NCBI RefSeq assembly: GCF_900090275.1
Contig: NZ_LT607755.1
Location: 3,968,001 to 4,032,000 of the forward strand
Direction of reading: 5' to 3'
Origin: Micromonospora zamorensis
GTDB lineage: Bacteria > Actinomycetota > Actinomycetes > Mycobacteriales > Micromonosporaceae
DNA: 64,000 nucleotides
The position numbers and the translations under genes are program-made. Below are positions 16,159 through 26,000 of this stretch, in pieces (positions within the stretch are counted from its first letter, which is position 1; every line of letters starts with the position of its first letter). Under the pieces are notes generated by a model. The model saw nothing but the letters and a program-made list of their open reading frames with translations. It had not been told where the DNA came from and made no database searches.

Positions 16159-17814
16159 ATGAAAGCAACCGCAAGTGGCCAGCGCCGCCCGTGGCGACGG
16201 CTCATCTCGTCGACGCGTAAGCGCGTCGAGATCGTCGCCCTGGTCGGCGTCATCCTGGCGTCCGGGGCCGTCGGTTTCGAACTGGCCGCCACTGCGGACC
16301 CGGACAAGCTGGTCGGCGAGCCGGTTCCGGACGGTGACGTGCCCGCCATCGTGGAGGCAGCCCTGTCCTGCCCCGCCCTCAATCCGCCGAAGCTCGCCGC
16401 GCAGATCATGGCGGCGTCCGGCTTCAAGAGCAGCCCCGACATGATCGCCGGTCTCGACCAGGCGGCGTGGGAGAAGTGGCGGCCCTCGTCCGATGCCAGT
16501 CGCGCCGACCGGCGGGCAAACATCATCGCGCTGGGTCACCGGACCTGCGAGAACGTGGGCCATCTGCGCTCCGCCGACATCGATGGAGACCTCTGGCCGG
16601 CCGCCATCGCCGCGGAGCAGACCGGAGTCAAGGCGGTGCTCGACGCCCGCGGCGTCCCGAAAGACGCCAAGCCCTACGTCGACAAGGTGAAGGCGTACGC
16701 GGCCTGGTACGCCGAGCAGCCGCAGTTCTCCGAGAAGGCGGTAACCCAGTCGGCCGCTTCCGGGACGGCCGGCGAGGTCAAGGTGCCCGACGCTCTCGTC
16801 CAACCGATCCAGGTCGCCGGAAAGGTCTGCCCGCAGATCACGCCGGCCCGGATCGCGGCACAGTTGCGGACACTGTCCGACTTCGACGTGAACAAGCGCA
16901 CGTCGGACCGTCAGGGTGTCGCCCAGTTCACGCCCACGATGTGGGAGCAGTACCAGCCGGGCGAGGGAACGTCGGTGTGGCGGCCTGCGGACGCGATCCC
17001 CGCACTCGGTATCGCCATGTGCGACATGGCGCAGCAACTGTCCGAGCTCAACGGCGAGGACCCGTATCGACTGGCGCTGAGCGCGTACCAGTGGGGAATC
17101 GACCCGGTGCGGCGGGCGGCCGGCCTGCCCCGCGTCAACGTCACCCAGCTGGCCGACCAGGTTCCGGCGCACGTCGCCGAGTACGAGAAGGACAACCGGC
17201 TTTCCGTCCCCGTGACGAAGCCGAGCCCCACCGTGAAGCCGAGCCCCACGCCGTCGGCGAGCCGGAGCGTCCAGGCCTCGCCGAGCACCAGCCCGTCCGC
17301 GAAGCCCAGTGAGAAGCCCCAGGGCCCGAAGCTGTTCGCGTACGAGGCGGGTGCCACGTACCGCCTGGACAGCCCGTGGGCCCAGTCGATCGTGGAGCTC
17401 CCTGGCATCAACCAGAACACGCAGCCCGGTAGCCGGGTCCAGCTGTGGAAGGACGAGGGGTACAAGGACCAGCGCTGGAAGCTCTACCCCGCGCCGGACA
17501 GGCGGCACGTGATCATCACGAGCGCGTGGAACAACATGGCCCTGTCCGTGCAGGACCGTTCCCTGCAGAAGGGGTCGAAGATGGCGGTGTACGCGCGTGA
17601 CGACAACGACGAGAATCAGCAGTGGCTGCTGGAGGACGTCGGCGCCGGGAACGTGGTCATGACCAACCGCCGCTCCGGCTTCGTGATGGAGCTGCTGGGC
17701 GTGGACATCGGGCCGACGAGGGACAACGGCACCACCTGGAACGGATACTGGATCCAACAGTTTGACCGTCAGGACACCCAGAGAGACCAGAAGTGGCGAT
17801 TTGTAAAGCAGTGA
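16159..17814 (+). CDS. Double degenerate lytic-transglycosylase-like protein with ricin-type lectin domain
   Basis: This 551-residue protein has a basic leader and one membrane or signal segment (VEIVALVGVILASGAVGFEL). Two lysozyme-like SLT domains follow (about residues 55-195 and 215-345), then a Pro/Ser linker and a C-terminal ricin-type beta-trefoil with QRW, QQW and QKW motifs. The family's catalytic ESGF reads ASGF at residue 86 and LSDF at residue 239, so the catalytic Glu is missing in both. The usual YNAG is AEQTG and YQWG. I infer a cell-wall or glycan-binding protein rather than an enzyme. ATG 16159 is favoured because the basic leader then directly precedes the hydrophobic segment. 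An ECF-type promoter lies about 70 bp upstream. Confidence 0.75.
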   Translation: MKATASGQRRPWRRLISSTRKRVEIVALVGVILASGAVGFELAATADPDKLVGEPVPDGDVPAIVEAALSCPALNPPKLAAQIMAASGFKSSPDMIAGLDQAAWEKWRPSSDASRADRRANIIALGHRTCENVGHLRSADIDGDLWPAAIAAEQTGVKAVLDARGVPKDAKPYVDKVKAYAAWYAEQPQFSEKAVTQSAASGTAGEVKVPDALVQPIQVAGKVCPQITPARIAAQLRTLSDFDVNKRTSDRQGVAQFTPTMWEQYQPGEGTSVWRPADAIPALGIAMCDMAQQLSELNGEDPYRLALSAYQWGIDPVRRAAGLPRVNVTQLADQVPAHVAEYEKDNRLSVPVTKPSPTVKPSPTPSASRSVQASPSTSPSAKPSEKPQGPKLFAYEAGATYRLDSPWAQSIVELPGINQNTQPGSRVQLWKDEGYKDQRWKLYPAPDRRHVIITSAWNNMALSVQDRSLQKGSKMAVYARDDNDENQQWLLEDVGAGNVVMTNRRSGFVMELLGVDIGPTRDNGTTWNGYWIQQFDRQDTQRDQKWRFVKQ

Positions 17815-17851
17815 CGCCGGCCGGGCACGGCGAGCCGGGAAGCTGAGCGGC

Positions 17852-18601
17852 GTGCCGGACCTACCCGCCCTGGGCGACCATGTGACGGACCTGCTGGGTC
17901 CGCACTACATGGGTGTCCTCGATCGCGCCGACAGCGACGCCGTCGACCGGCACCTGCGCGACTGTGCGCCGTGTCGGGTGACGGCCCGCGAGGTGTGCGA
18001 GGTCGTCGCCGCCCTCGCGCTGCTCAGCGACGATATGGCTGTCGAGGAGGCGTCGCCGGTCACCCGACCGGCGGCGCCCGCTGCCCGCCGTGGCGGCTCG
18101 GGCTCGGTTCGTCCGGCCGGCGGGCGTCCGATGTCCGTCGGGCCCGGGCGGCAGCCGCGCCCCCGGCGGCAGCGGCTCGCGCTGGTGCGGGCCGGTCTTG
18201 CGCTTGCGGTGGTGCTGTTCGTCGGCTTCGGCGCCCTCTTCGTTCTGGATCAGGTGAGTGACGAGGCCGGGCCGGAGGTGGTGACGGTCGCGGCGAGCGG
18301 GAGTGAGCCCCGCACCGGCGCGGCGGCCTCGGTGTTCGCGTCGGAGACCGACAGCGGAGTGCACGTGCGGGTCACGGTCACCGGCCTGCGCGCCGGCACC
18401 GGCTACCAGCTGTACGCGGTGACGCTCGACGGCCAGACGCGCGAGATCGCGTCGTGGACCAGCACCGACACGGTGCAGGAGGTCTCCGGTGACCTGCCGG
18501 TGGCACTGGGCGACCTGGTCTTCGTGACGATCAGCGTGGCGAACGGCGCGCCGTCGGTCACGGTGCACCTTCCCCGAGCCACGTCCACGACACCGCGCTG
18601 A
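17852..18601 (+). CDS. RskA-like zinc-finger membrane protein, putative anti-sigma factor (copy 1)
   Basis: This 249-residue protein has an N-terminal zinc-finger anti-sigma motif HLRDCAPC (H-x3-C-x2-C, near residue 30), a variable linker, one membrane helix (LALAVVLFVGFGALFVLDQV) and an external C-terminal domain resembling the RskA domain (GTGYQLYAVTLDGQTREIA). RskA-type proteins hold an ECF sigma factor at the membrane until regulated proteolysis frees it. It begins at GTG 17852, 37 bp after the pseudo-transglycosylase gene, and is probably cotranscribed with it. It is the shortest of three paralogues in the window (others at 20743 and 44201), all with the same layout. Which sigma factor it binds is not known. 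Confidence 0.8.
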   Translation: MPDLPALGDHVTDLLGPHYMGVLDRADSDAVDRHLRDCAPCRVTAREVCEVVAALALLSDDMAVEEASPVTRPAAPAARRGGSGSVRPAGGRPMSVGPGRQPRPRRQRLALVRAGLALAVVLFVGFGALFVLDQVSDEAGPEVVTVAASGSEPRTGAAASVFASETDSGVHVRVTVTGLRAGTGYQLYAVTLDGQTREIASWTSTDTVQEVSGDLPVALGDLVFVTISVANGAPSVTVHLPRATSTTPR

Positions 18602-18686
18602 GGCACGCCGCCTTCGCACCTGTTGAGCGCCGGAGGGCGGCGTGGCACGAAGGGATCGCGATGCCGCCGCAGATTGCCTCCGGCCG

Positions 18687-18712
18687 TGAACCACGATGCC
18701 GTCTCGGCCGTC
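18687..18712 (+). promoter_or_regulatory. ECF-type promoter, TGAACC-N16-CGTC (site 2)
   Basis: TGAACC at 18687-18692 and CGTC at 18709-18712, 16 bases apart. The start site should be near 18719, giving a leader of about 38 bases before the pseudo-mycosin ATG at 18757. It shares GGCCGTC-R-TGTG around the -10 with site 1. Confidence 0.6.
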
Positions 18713-18756
18713 GTGTGTGCAGATCCGCCCTGGGCGACGACAAAGGGAAGTAGAGA

Positions 18757-20562
18757 ATGTTCTGGATCACCCGGTCGGCACGTGGTGCCTGCCTCGCGGT
18801 GTTCGTCATGGTGGCTCTGATCGTCGGAGCCGTGAGCCCGGCTTCGGCCGCCGACGAATACGTCAAGTTCTACGCCGTCACGTCGTCGTACCAGGGAGAA
18901 CCGGAGAACCTCACCAGCATCGCCGCCCGGTTCCTCGGCGACGGGGCGCGGTCCGTCGAGATCCGCAACCTCAACACCGGCCGCCGGCAACCAGACGGCG
19001 CCACCCTCAAGGAACCGGGCCAGTTGCGAGCCGGGTGGCTGCTGGTGCTGCCCTGGGACGCCGTCGGCGAGGGCGTCAAGTACGGAGTGCTGCCCGACAA
19101 GGCGCCGGCCGCGCCGGTCAAACCGCTGCCCGGCAAGGCCAAGGCCACGCCCACCGCCAAGGCGCGGCCCACCATCCCTCCGGAGCGGGTCTCCGGCGCG
19201 GCCGCGGTCCCGAGCAAGGCACCGACGCAGCCCCGCGCGAAGGCGGGGCAGTGTGCGACCACGGCGGCGTCGAGCAGTCGCTCCGACTGGGCGAGCCTGC
19301 GCCTGGCCGCCGACCAGGCCTGGCCGCAGAGCCGCGGCAAGGGGCAGCTCGTGGCGATCGTCGACTCCGGTGTGGACGGCAGCCTGCCGACGCTCAGTGG
19401 TCACGTGGCCGTCGGCATGGACATCACCAGCGGCAGCGGCCGCGGCGACACGGACTGCCTCGGCTCGGGCACCGCGATGGCCGGTCTGGTGGTTGGGCAG
19501 TCCACCAACGGCAGTGACGTCAAGGGCGTCGCCCCCGAAGCCACGGTGATGCCGGTCCGGGTCGTGGGCAACGACGCCAAGGCCCAGCCGGCCGACTCTG
19601 CTGCGGCCATCGAGGCCACCGTCGAGGCGGGCGCGACAGTCATCGCGCTGGGCAACTTCGTCGACACGAGCAAGCCCGAGGTGGCCAAGGCGATCATGGA
19701 GGCGGTGGCCCGGGACGTCGTCGTGGTGATCGGCGCTGCACGTGCTTCGGTACCGGTCAACCCGGGCGCGGAGATCGGCCCCGGTGTGCTGCGCGTGGGT
19801 GGTGTGGCAGTCGACGGCCAGCGAGCCGCCGACTATCGCGGTGGCGGCATCGACGTGGTCGCCCCGGGCGTCAACGTGAGCAGTGTCGGGATCACCGGGG
19901 TCGGCGCCGTCGCGGGTAGCGGCACCCAGTACGCGGTGGCCTTTGTCGCCGGCGCCGTCGCGCTGGTCCGGGCCGCGTACCCGGACCTGAGCCCGGAGCA
20001 GGTCGCCCATCGTCTCCAGGTGACGTCGGACAAGATGGGCGACGGCGCACAGCCCGACGGCCGATACGGCTGGGGCATGATCAATGCCGCCGCCGCGGTC
20101 ACGAAGGTGCTGCCCGAGGAGGCCGAGGTGGCCTTACCGGGGCGGGAATCGGGCGGACGGCTCACCTCCGGCAGCTCCGGCGGACGGTCGGCGTTGCTGG
20201 CCATCGTGGCGCTGGTCGCGCTCGCGGCAGCGGTCCTGCTCGTGTTCCGGATCCGCCGGCTGCTGCGCGACGACACCGAGAACGACGGTGACGACGACGG
20301 CCCCGGGCCGGTGACCGCCGCGCCGCCGGTTCGCGGCGGCGCTCTTCCTCCGGCCTCCGCGCCACGGGCGCCGTCGGTCTCCCGGCGAACGGTCGGCGAC
20401 CCACCGCCCTCGGACGGCGGGAAGCTGAACCCGGACGAAGAACAAGCCGACAGCACGGCGTCCGTGGCCAGCGACGGGCCGGGAACCCGGGCCGAGACCG
20501 TGGCACTGCCGAAGGCGTCGATCGGAGCCAGGTCGCCCCGGCAGCGTCCAGACGCGCCGTGA
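18757..20562 (+). CDS. Mycosin-like subtilase homologue, predicted inactive
   Basis: This 601-residue protein follows the mycosin (MycP) plan: signal peptide ending near PASA, subtilisin-like domain, C-terminal membrane helix (ALLAIVALVALAAAVLLVF) and a charged tail. A LysM-like N-terminal domain (about residues 35-105) and a Lys/Ala/Pro linker precede the protease fold. Asp203 (IVDSGVDG) is kept. The catalytic His block HGTxVAG reads SGTAMAG with Ser237, and the catalytic Ser block GTSxAxP reads GTQYAVA with Gln391. The region expected to carry the oxyanion Asn lacks it. It therefore cannot be a normal serine protease. Mycosins also stabilise the ESX secretion membrane complex independently of proteolysis, so a structural role is plausible. 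ATG 18757 follows GGGAAG, and an ECF-type promoter lies upstream. Confidence 0.85.
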   Translation: MFWITRSARGACLAVFVMVALIVGAVSPASAADEYVKFYAVTSSYQGEPENLTSIAARFLGDGARSVEIRNLNTGRRQPDGATLKEPGQLRAGWLLVLPWDAVGEGVKYGVLPDKAPAAPVKPLPGKAKATPTAKARPTIPPERVSGAAAVPSKAPTQPRAKAGQCATTAASSSRSDWASLRLAADQAWPQSRGKGQLVAIVDSGVDGSLPTLSGHVAVGMDITSGSGRGDTDCLGSGTAMAGLVVGQSTNGSDVKGVAPEATVMPVRVVGNDAKAQPADSAAAIEATVEAGATVIALGNFVDTSKPEVAKAIMEAVARDVVVVIGAARASVPVNPGAEIGPGVLRVGGVAVDGQRAADYRGGGIDVVAPGVNVSSVGITGVGAVAGSGTQYAVAFVAGAVALVRAAYPDLSPEQVAHRLQVTSDKMGDGAQPDGRYGWGMINAAAAVTKVLPEEAEVALPGRESGGRLTSGSSGGRSALLAIVALVALAAAVLLVFRIRRLLRDDTENDGDDDGPGPVTAAPPVRGGALPPASAPRAPSVSRRTVGDPPPSDGGKLNPDEEQADSTASVASDGPGTRAETVALPKASIGARSPRQRPDAP

Positions 20563-20676
20563 CGACACCCGCTCGGGGCCGCCGGCGGGGTGATGCTGCC
20601 GCGCGACGCCCGGCGCCCCGTCCGCCAAGCTGACCCAGCGCAACGAGTGGTGCTGCTGGGTTTGTCGCGGCCGACG

Positions 20677-20702
20677 TGAACCGCGCGTCGGCAGGGCACG
20701 TT
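20677..20702 (+). promoter_or_regulatory. ECF-type promoter, TGAACC-N16-CGTT (site 3)
   Basis: TGAACC at 20677-20682 and CGTT at 20699-20702, with the same 16-base spacer. The -10 differs from the other sites in its last base. The next gene starts at 20743. The rest of 20563-20676 shows nothing else I can support. Confidence 0.5.
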
Positions 20703-20742
20703 TCAAGCATTACTGGTGGAAAGTCGGTGAACCGAGGGTCTG

Positions 20743-21876
20743 ATGCAGGTGGAAGAAGTCTCCGGTACGGAAGCCCATGTGGCGGACCTGCTGGCTCTCT
20801 ACCACCTCGACGCGCTCGACCGGCGTAGTGCGGAGCAGGTCGGCCACCATCTCCAGTCGTGCCAGCAGTGCCGGGCTGCGGCGACCGAGGTGTGCGAGAC
20901 GCTCGCCGCGCTGGCCCTGCTCAGCGACGACAGGGATCACCTGCTCAACCGCTACGGGGCGCTGGGGGCGGCGGTGCCGGCGGCCTTTCCGGCGCGGTTC
21001 GCGCCGCAGGAGCCGGCCGGCCAGCCGGGCAGAGAGGCCCAGGAGACCGACCGACGCCGGTTCCGACTGCGGCGCGGCGGTACGGGTGCCGAGACGGCCA
21101 CCGGGGAGGCGTCTGCCCCCGCTGGGCCGGACCTCGGGCGCAGGGAGCCACCGCAGCAGCGGGTGGCACCGGCACCGGTCACACCCCCACCCGTCGCACC
21201 CCCAGCCGTCGCGCTGCCACGGGTCGCACCCCCGGCCGCACCCCCGCCGGCCACGCTGGTTGAAAAGCCCTCGCCCGTCCAGGAACAGACCACGCCGACG
21301 GCCGTACCCTTGCCGACGCGGACCGCCCGACGGCCCGTCACGCATCCCGCCCAACGCGGCTTCGACCGAGCGCCGGGCATCGCGCATCCGGACGACGGTC
21401 AGCGTGTCCGACGGAAGCGCCTCCTGTCCCGGCGTGCCGTTACTTTCGCGGGCCTGGGCGCCCTGCTCGTGGCAGCCCTCACGGTGGCCGGAATCTCCGC
21501 GAGGGCGCTGCTCGCCCCGCCGGCCCCGGGAGTGCAGACGAACATCGTCCGTACCGCCGTCGCCTCGGCGACGGACCGGGACTCTGGCGCTAACCTGTCC
21601 GTCTTCCTGACCGAAGAACGCGACCGGGTCACCGTGCGGGCCACCCTGAGCGGCCTGGCCGAGGGCACCGGCTACCGGCTCTACGGCTACACCTTCGACG
21701 GCCGGCAGCGGCCGCTGGTCAACTGGACCGGCCGCGCCGGCGTGCAGGAGCTTGACGGTGAACTACCCGTCGGCATCGCTGATCTCTCCCACTTCGCCGT
21801 CACCCGCGGCACCCGGGTCGTCGTCACCGCATATCTGCCCCGCGACGCCGGTGCGCCGGCCACGCCCGGCGGATGA
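20743..21876 (+). CDS. RskA-like zinc-finger membrane protein, putative anti-sigma factor (copy 2)
   Basis: This 377-residue paralogue of the genes at 17852 and 44201 has HHLQSCQQC (H-x3-C-x2-C) near residue 39, then a region ending PAAFPARFAP that is shared with copy 3. A Pro/Ala/Val-rich linker of about 130 residues precedes one membrane helix (VTFAGLGALLVAALTVAGIS) and the external domain (GTGYRLYGYTFDGRQRPLVN). ATG 20743 follows GAGGG. The linker is cytoplasmic if the zinc finger is inside. An ECF-type promoter directly upstream suggests the gene is a target of the sigma factor it may inhibit, a common feedback design. Confidence 0.8.
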   Translation: MQVEEVSGTEAHVADLLALYHLDALDRRSAEQVGHHLQSCQQCRAAATEVCETLAALALLSDDRDHLLNRYGALGAAVPAAFPARFAPQEPAGQPGREAQETDRRRFRLRRGGTGAETATGEASAPAGPDLGRREPPQQRVAPAPVTPPPVAPPAVALPRVAPPAAPPPATLVEKPSPVQEQTTPTAVPLPTRTARRPVTHPAQRGFDRAPGIAHPDDGQRVRRKRLLSRRAVTFAGLGALLVAALTVAGISARALLAPPAPGVQTNIVRTAVASATDRDSGANLSVFLTEERDRVTVRATLSGLAEGTGYRLYGYTFDGRQRPLVNWTGRAGVQELDGELPVGIADLSHFAVTRGTRVVVTAYLPRDAGAPATPGG

Positions 21877-21890
21877 GCCGGGCCACGATC

Positions 21891-21916
21891 TGAACCGGTC
21901 ACCGGCCCCGTTCGTC
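21891..21916 (+). promoter_or_regulatory. ECF-type promoter, TGAACC-N16-CGTC (site 4)
   Basis: TGAACC at 21891-21896 and CGTC at 21913-21916. The next ATG is at 21925, only eight bases after the -10 element, so the transcript would be leaderless or nearly so. Confidence 0.6.
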
Positions 21917-21924
21917 TGGGGGGT

Positions 21925-22953
21925 ATGCAGATCGGTGTCTACAGTCTCGGCGACCGCACCCCCGACCCGGTGACGGGTCGGGCGCCAACGGATCACGAGC
22001 GGCTACTCAGCACGGCGCGGATCGCCGAGCACGCCGAGGCGGCCGGGTTCGATGTCTTCGCCGTCGGAGAGCACCACACCACGACGTACGCCGTGTCGGC
22101 GCCGGCTGTGCTGCTGGGCTACCTGGCCGCACGGACGAGCCGGATACTGCTGTCCACGGCAACGGCTCTGATCACCACGAACGATCCGGTCCGGCTCGCC
22201 GAGGAGTACGCGACGGTGCAGCATCTGTGCGGCGGCCGGCTTGACCTCATGCTCGGCCGGGGCATCTTCGGTCCGGTGTATTCGTGGTTCGGCCGCGACC
22301 CCGACGACAGTCGCCGGCTGGCGACCGAGAACTACCGGCTGCTGCGCCGGCTGTGGGACGAGGACACCGTCGACTGGTCCGGCGAGTTCCGTACGCCGCT
22401 GCGGGGTTTCACGGCGGTGCCGCGGCCGCTCGCAGGCCATCCGCCGTTCGTCTGGCACGCGTCGGTGTCCAGCGAGGAGACCGCGGAGCTGGCCGCCGCC
22501 CATGGCGACGGCTTCTTCGCCAACCACATCATGTGGCCCTGGCAGCACACGGCCCGGCTCGTGCAGACCTTTCGCGAGCGGTACGCCGCGCACGGCCACG
22601 GCACCGCCGAGCAGGCGGTCGTCGGACTCGGCGGGCATGTCTTCGTCCGGCCGAGGTCACAGGATGCGGTCCGGGAGTTCCGGCCGTACTTCGACAACGC
22701 GCCCCTCTACGGCCACGGGCCCTCGCTGGAGGAGCACATGGACACCACACCGATGACGGTGGGGAGCCCGCAGCAGGTCATCGACGCGGTTCTCGGCTAC
22801 CGCGAGTACGTCGGTGACTATCACCGTCAGCTCTTCCTGATCGACCACGCCGGGTTGCCGGTGAGCACGGTGCTGGAGCAACTGGACCTCATCGGTGCGG
22901 AGGTGCTGCCCGTGCTGCGGCGCGAGCTCGCCAGCGGCCCCCCGCCCGCCTGA
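21925..22953 (+). CDS. Luciferase-like (LLM) flavin-dependent monooxygenase
   Basis: This 342-residue cytoplasmic protein is of the bacterial luciferase-like family, a TIM barrel using reduced FMN or F420. It begins with MQIGVYSLGDRTPDP, continues with EHAEAAGFDVFAVGEHHTTT, a family hallmark, and contains LSTATALITTNDPVRLAEEY and GGRLDLMLGRG. The reaction cannot be fixed from sequence, since the family spans alkanal monooxygenases, alkanesulfonate monooxygenases and F420-dependent reductases. It lies 48 bp after the second RskA-like gene with an ECF-type promoter in the gap, so it may belong to the envelope-linked regulon. It converges with the 5659-residue gene across a strong hairpin. Confidence 0.9.
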   Translation: MQIGVYSLGDRTPDPVTGRAPTDHERLLSTARIAEHAEAAGFDVFAVGEHHTTTYAVSAPAVLLGYLAARTSRILLSTATALITTNDPVRLAEEYATVQHLCGGRLDLMLGRGIFGPVYSWFGRDPDDSRRLATENYRLLRRLWDEDTVDWSGEFRTPLRGFTAVPRPLAGHPPFVWHASVSSEETAELAAAHGDGFFANHIMWPWQHTARLVQTFRERYAAHGHGTAEQAVVGLGGHVFVRPRSQDAVREFRPYFDNAPLYGHGPSLEEHMDTTPMTVGSPQQVIDAVLGYREYVGDYHRQLFLIDHAGLPVSTVLEQLDLIGAEVLPVLRRELASGPPPA

Positions 22954-22966
22954 TCCGCCGCCCGTG

Positions 22967-23001
22967 GGGCGCCCCGCTGCCGAGCCGACCGCGGGGCGCC
23001 C
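22967..23001. terminator. Bidirectional terminator between convergent genes
   Basis: An 11-bp perfect GC-rich inverted repeat (22967-22977 and 22991-23001, 13-base loop) fills the 50-bp gap between the stops of the monooxygenase (22953) and the giant minus-strand gene (23004). Confidence 0.7.
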
Positions 23002-23003
23002 GC

Positions 23004-26000
23004 TCAGCACTCGTAGACCGCCGCCAGCACCTGCTCCAGGCGGCCGCGATCGGTGTCGTCGGCCATGACGCTCTTGAGCTCCTCGAGCGCGTCCACCCAG
23101 ATGGTCTTCTGGGCCGCTTCGAGCCGTCCGCGGTTCTCGGCGATGAACGTCTCAGCGTCGTCGAACCTGCCGGCCTTGACCTGGCCGATGGCCTTGAGCA
23201 GAGAGACCGCGAAGTCGAAGCGGCTGTGCTCCGCCTCGTCCGCGCCCCGCCGGACCGCCTGGACCAGGTCGATGAAGTCGCCGGTGGCGCCGCCGGGCTC
23301 CCGCGGGTCCGTCAGCTTGCCCGCCTGGTCCAGCCGGCCGACCGCTTGCAGCAGCGTGCTCGGCTGCTGCCGCGCCGTGGACTCCGTGAACGTGACCACG
23401 ATCTCGTCGTCCGTGCCGAAGCGCAGCAGGGGTTTGACCAGTGCGGCGTTCATGCTGGCCGGGACCCGCTCGGCCATCCCGGCGGCCTGTTCCAGGTGCG
23501 CCGCGTTCATCAGGTCCGCCGGACGCGACCGCAGCAGTTCGAACTGCTCGCGTACGCTCCGCGCGCCCCACACCAGCGCCCCGAACGCCTCGGACACCGG
23601 ACGAACGGTCGGTCGGGCCAGGCGGCGCGCGGCCTCCACCACCGCCGCGTCGATCCTCGACCAGGTGGCGTCCGCCTGGCGGTCGGTCGCTGCCGCGGGG
23701 GTGGATCCGCGGACCTTCCAGCTGTTGTCGAGGTTCAACCCACCGAGTCCGCCGGAACTCTGCGGCAACTCGTGCACGACAGCGACGCCGTACCTGTTGA
23801 GCAGCACGGAAAGGCTGCGCTTGTCGGCCCCTGCCCCCCTCGTCGAGCTGCCGGAGACGTCGTCGAGGGTGGGCCGCCCGCGGGTCACCACGATAGGTGT
23901 CCTGCCGGCCTGGGCGAGTTGTTCCAACCGCTCGTTCAGCCACTCGAACACGGGTCGGTCCACCGCCACGTCACGGGCCGTACTGAGCCACACGAAGTAC
24001 TGGCCCGGCTGCTGGCGCGCGGTGGCCCGGAGGTCCTTCGGCGGTGGCGTCGCCCGGACACCGGGCACCGACATGTCACTGAGCAGGTTCGGCGTGTCCT
24101 CGTACGGCCGCTCGATGCGGGCGAGGGACGTCCGTAGCCACTCCGGCTCCGGGCCGGGATCGCTGAGGCCAGGATCCGCGACCGGCCCGGCGGTAGCGGC
24201 CACCGCCGCGATGACCGCGAGATCGCTGTCGTCGAGGTACGGCGTCGACCCGGCCGAGGAACTGGTCGGCAGCGTGTGCACGTTCCTGCCCATCACGCCT
24301 GGCAGCTGCGGGGTGTGGAACAGCCGATCGGCGGAGGAGTAACCCTCCTTCGCGCCCAGGTAGTGCATGATCTCGTGCACCCCGACTGCCGCGGTGTCGC
24401 TGAGTTTCCACAGGTGCTGGTCGGTGTCAGGGGACGCGTCGTCGGTGATCTCGACGGCCGGGCTGCGCCCCGGGTCGGACCTCCAGGCGTCGGCCAGCCC
24501 GCCCGCCCAGGTGGGGGTGTCGAAGGTGAAGTTGACGTGCAACCGGAAGCCGTCGTCGAACCGGTGCTGGCCGTTGACCATCTGGTTCAGGGTGTCCTGC
24601 ACCGAGCGACCGTACGCGGCGCGGGCATCCGGTGTGACCCGGTCGTCGGGTGACACCAGATCCAGGTGCACGTCGAAGGCTCGCACCTTCGTACCGTCCG
24701 GAGCCTGGAATTCGCGGACCCGGAAGTCGATCGTCGTCAGCTCGCCGCGCAGCAGGTTGCTGTCCGTGTCGAGGGCGTTCCTCGCCGGGTTGTAGCGCTC
24801 GGTGCGCAGGCGATGGGGCCGAGCGGCGTCGTAGGCCGCCTGCCACTCGGCCGGAAGGTTCGGGAACTGGAACCTGTGCTGATCGTTCTGGAAACCCTCC
24901 ATGCCGCTCGGGACCAACATCTGGTCGGGGTCCGGCCTCGGCGCACGCGACGGCCTTTGGACGCCCGCCCTCGGGTTTGACGGCCCGGCCGCTCCCCGTC
25001 CGGACGGCGACGCGGTAGAGCCCGAGGTCGATGGCGGGCGGGTGGTGATGGTGCGCAGACCTTTGACCGTCTTGTCGTACGCCGTGACGATTTGCCGCTG
25101 CTTGTCCGAGAGGGGCCCGGCTGGCGTCGCGGATGGACCTTCCGACGCCGACTGACCCGCTCCGTCGGGGCGCGGGAACTCCTTGTTCCGTTTGTCGGCC
25201 GGCACGACGGACCGGAGTGCCGCTTCGGGGATGCCCCAGTCGATGGCCTCCTCCTTCGTGACCACCATTCCGACGCTACCGTGCACCTTGTAGCTTTTCT
25301 TGGCGCCCGGCAACGTGACCTCGTACTCCAGCAGGGCGAAGACGAAGAAGACGGAGCTGTCCCTGCGGAGCCAGGCCCGGTGCTCGATCCACGCGGTGTG
25401 GTCGATGCCGCGGGCCCGGCTCCACTGGCGGCCGGCGGCGACCTGACCCCCGACCGACTGACCGGGCGCTACCGGCCCGGTGGCGGTGACGGAGCCGGCC
25501 ACGTTCTCCCGCCTGGTCGAGACGTCAGTGTCAGCGACGAGATCGGTGCCGTGATCGTACTTTTCCTTCTCGGCCTTCTCCATGTAGGAGAGCTGGAGGA
25601 CGTCACTGAAGCGAGCCTTGACGCGGAGGCCGCCCCGGCCGGGATCCAACACCGCACCGTGGATCGACACCGCGGTGAACAAGGCCCCAGACTCGCTGAG
25701 CATGGTGCCCAGGCTCGTCTGCATTGTCTCGAAATTGAGATGGCCGTCGGCGGCCGGCGCCTCCGCCGCCTTCCCCACACCGGCGGATTCCACCGCCTCG
25801 AAAATATTCTTTACGCCATAGATCCCCTCGATCAGAATTCCGGGCGGCAACGCGCTGTTGAGGCCGAACGTGATCTCCTGCTTGGGCGCCCCCTTGGGCA
25901 TCGTGCCCTCCGTGGGCACGCTGACGACGTGCTCCTCATCGACTGTGAAGCTCACGCGGCGCGCCGGGCGCTGACCGCCGAACGCCTTCTTGACCAGTTC

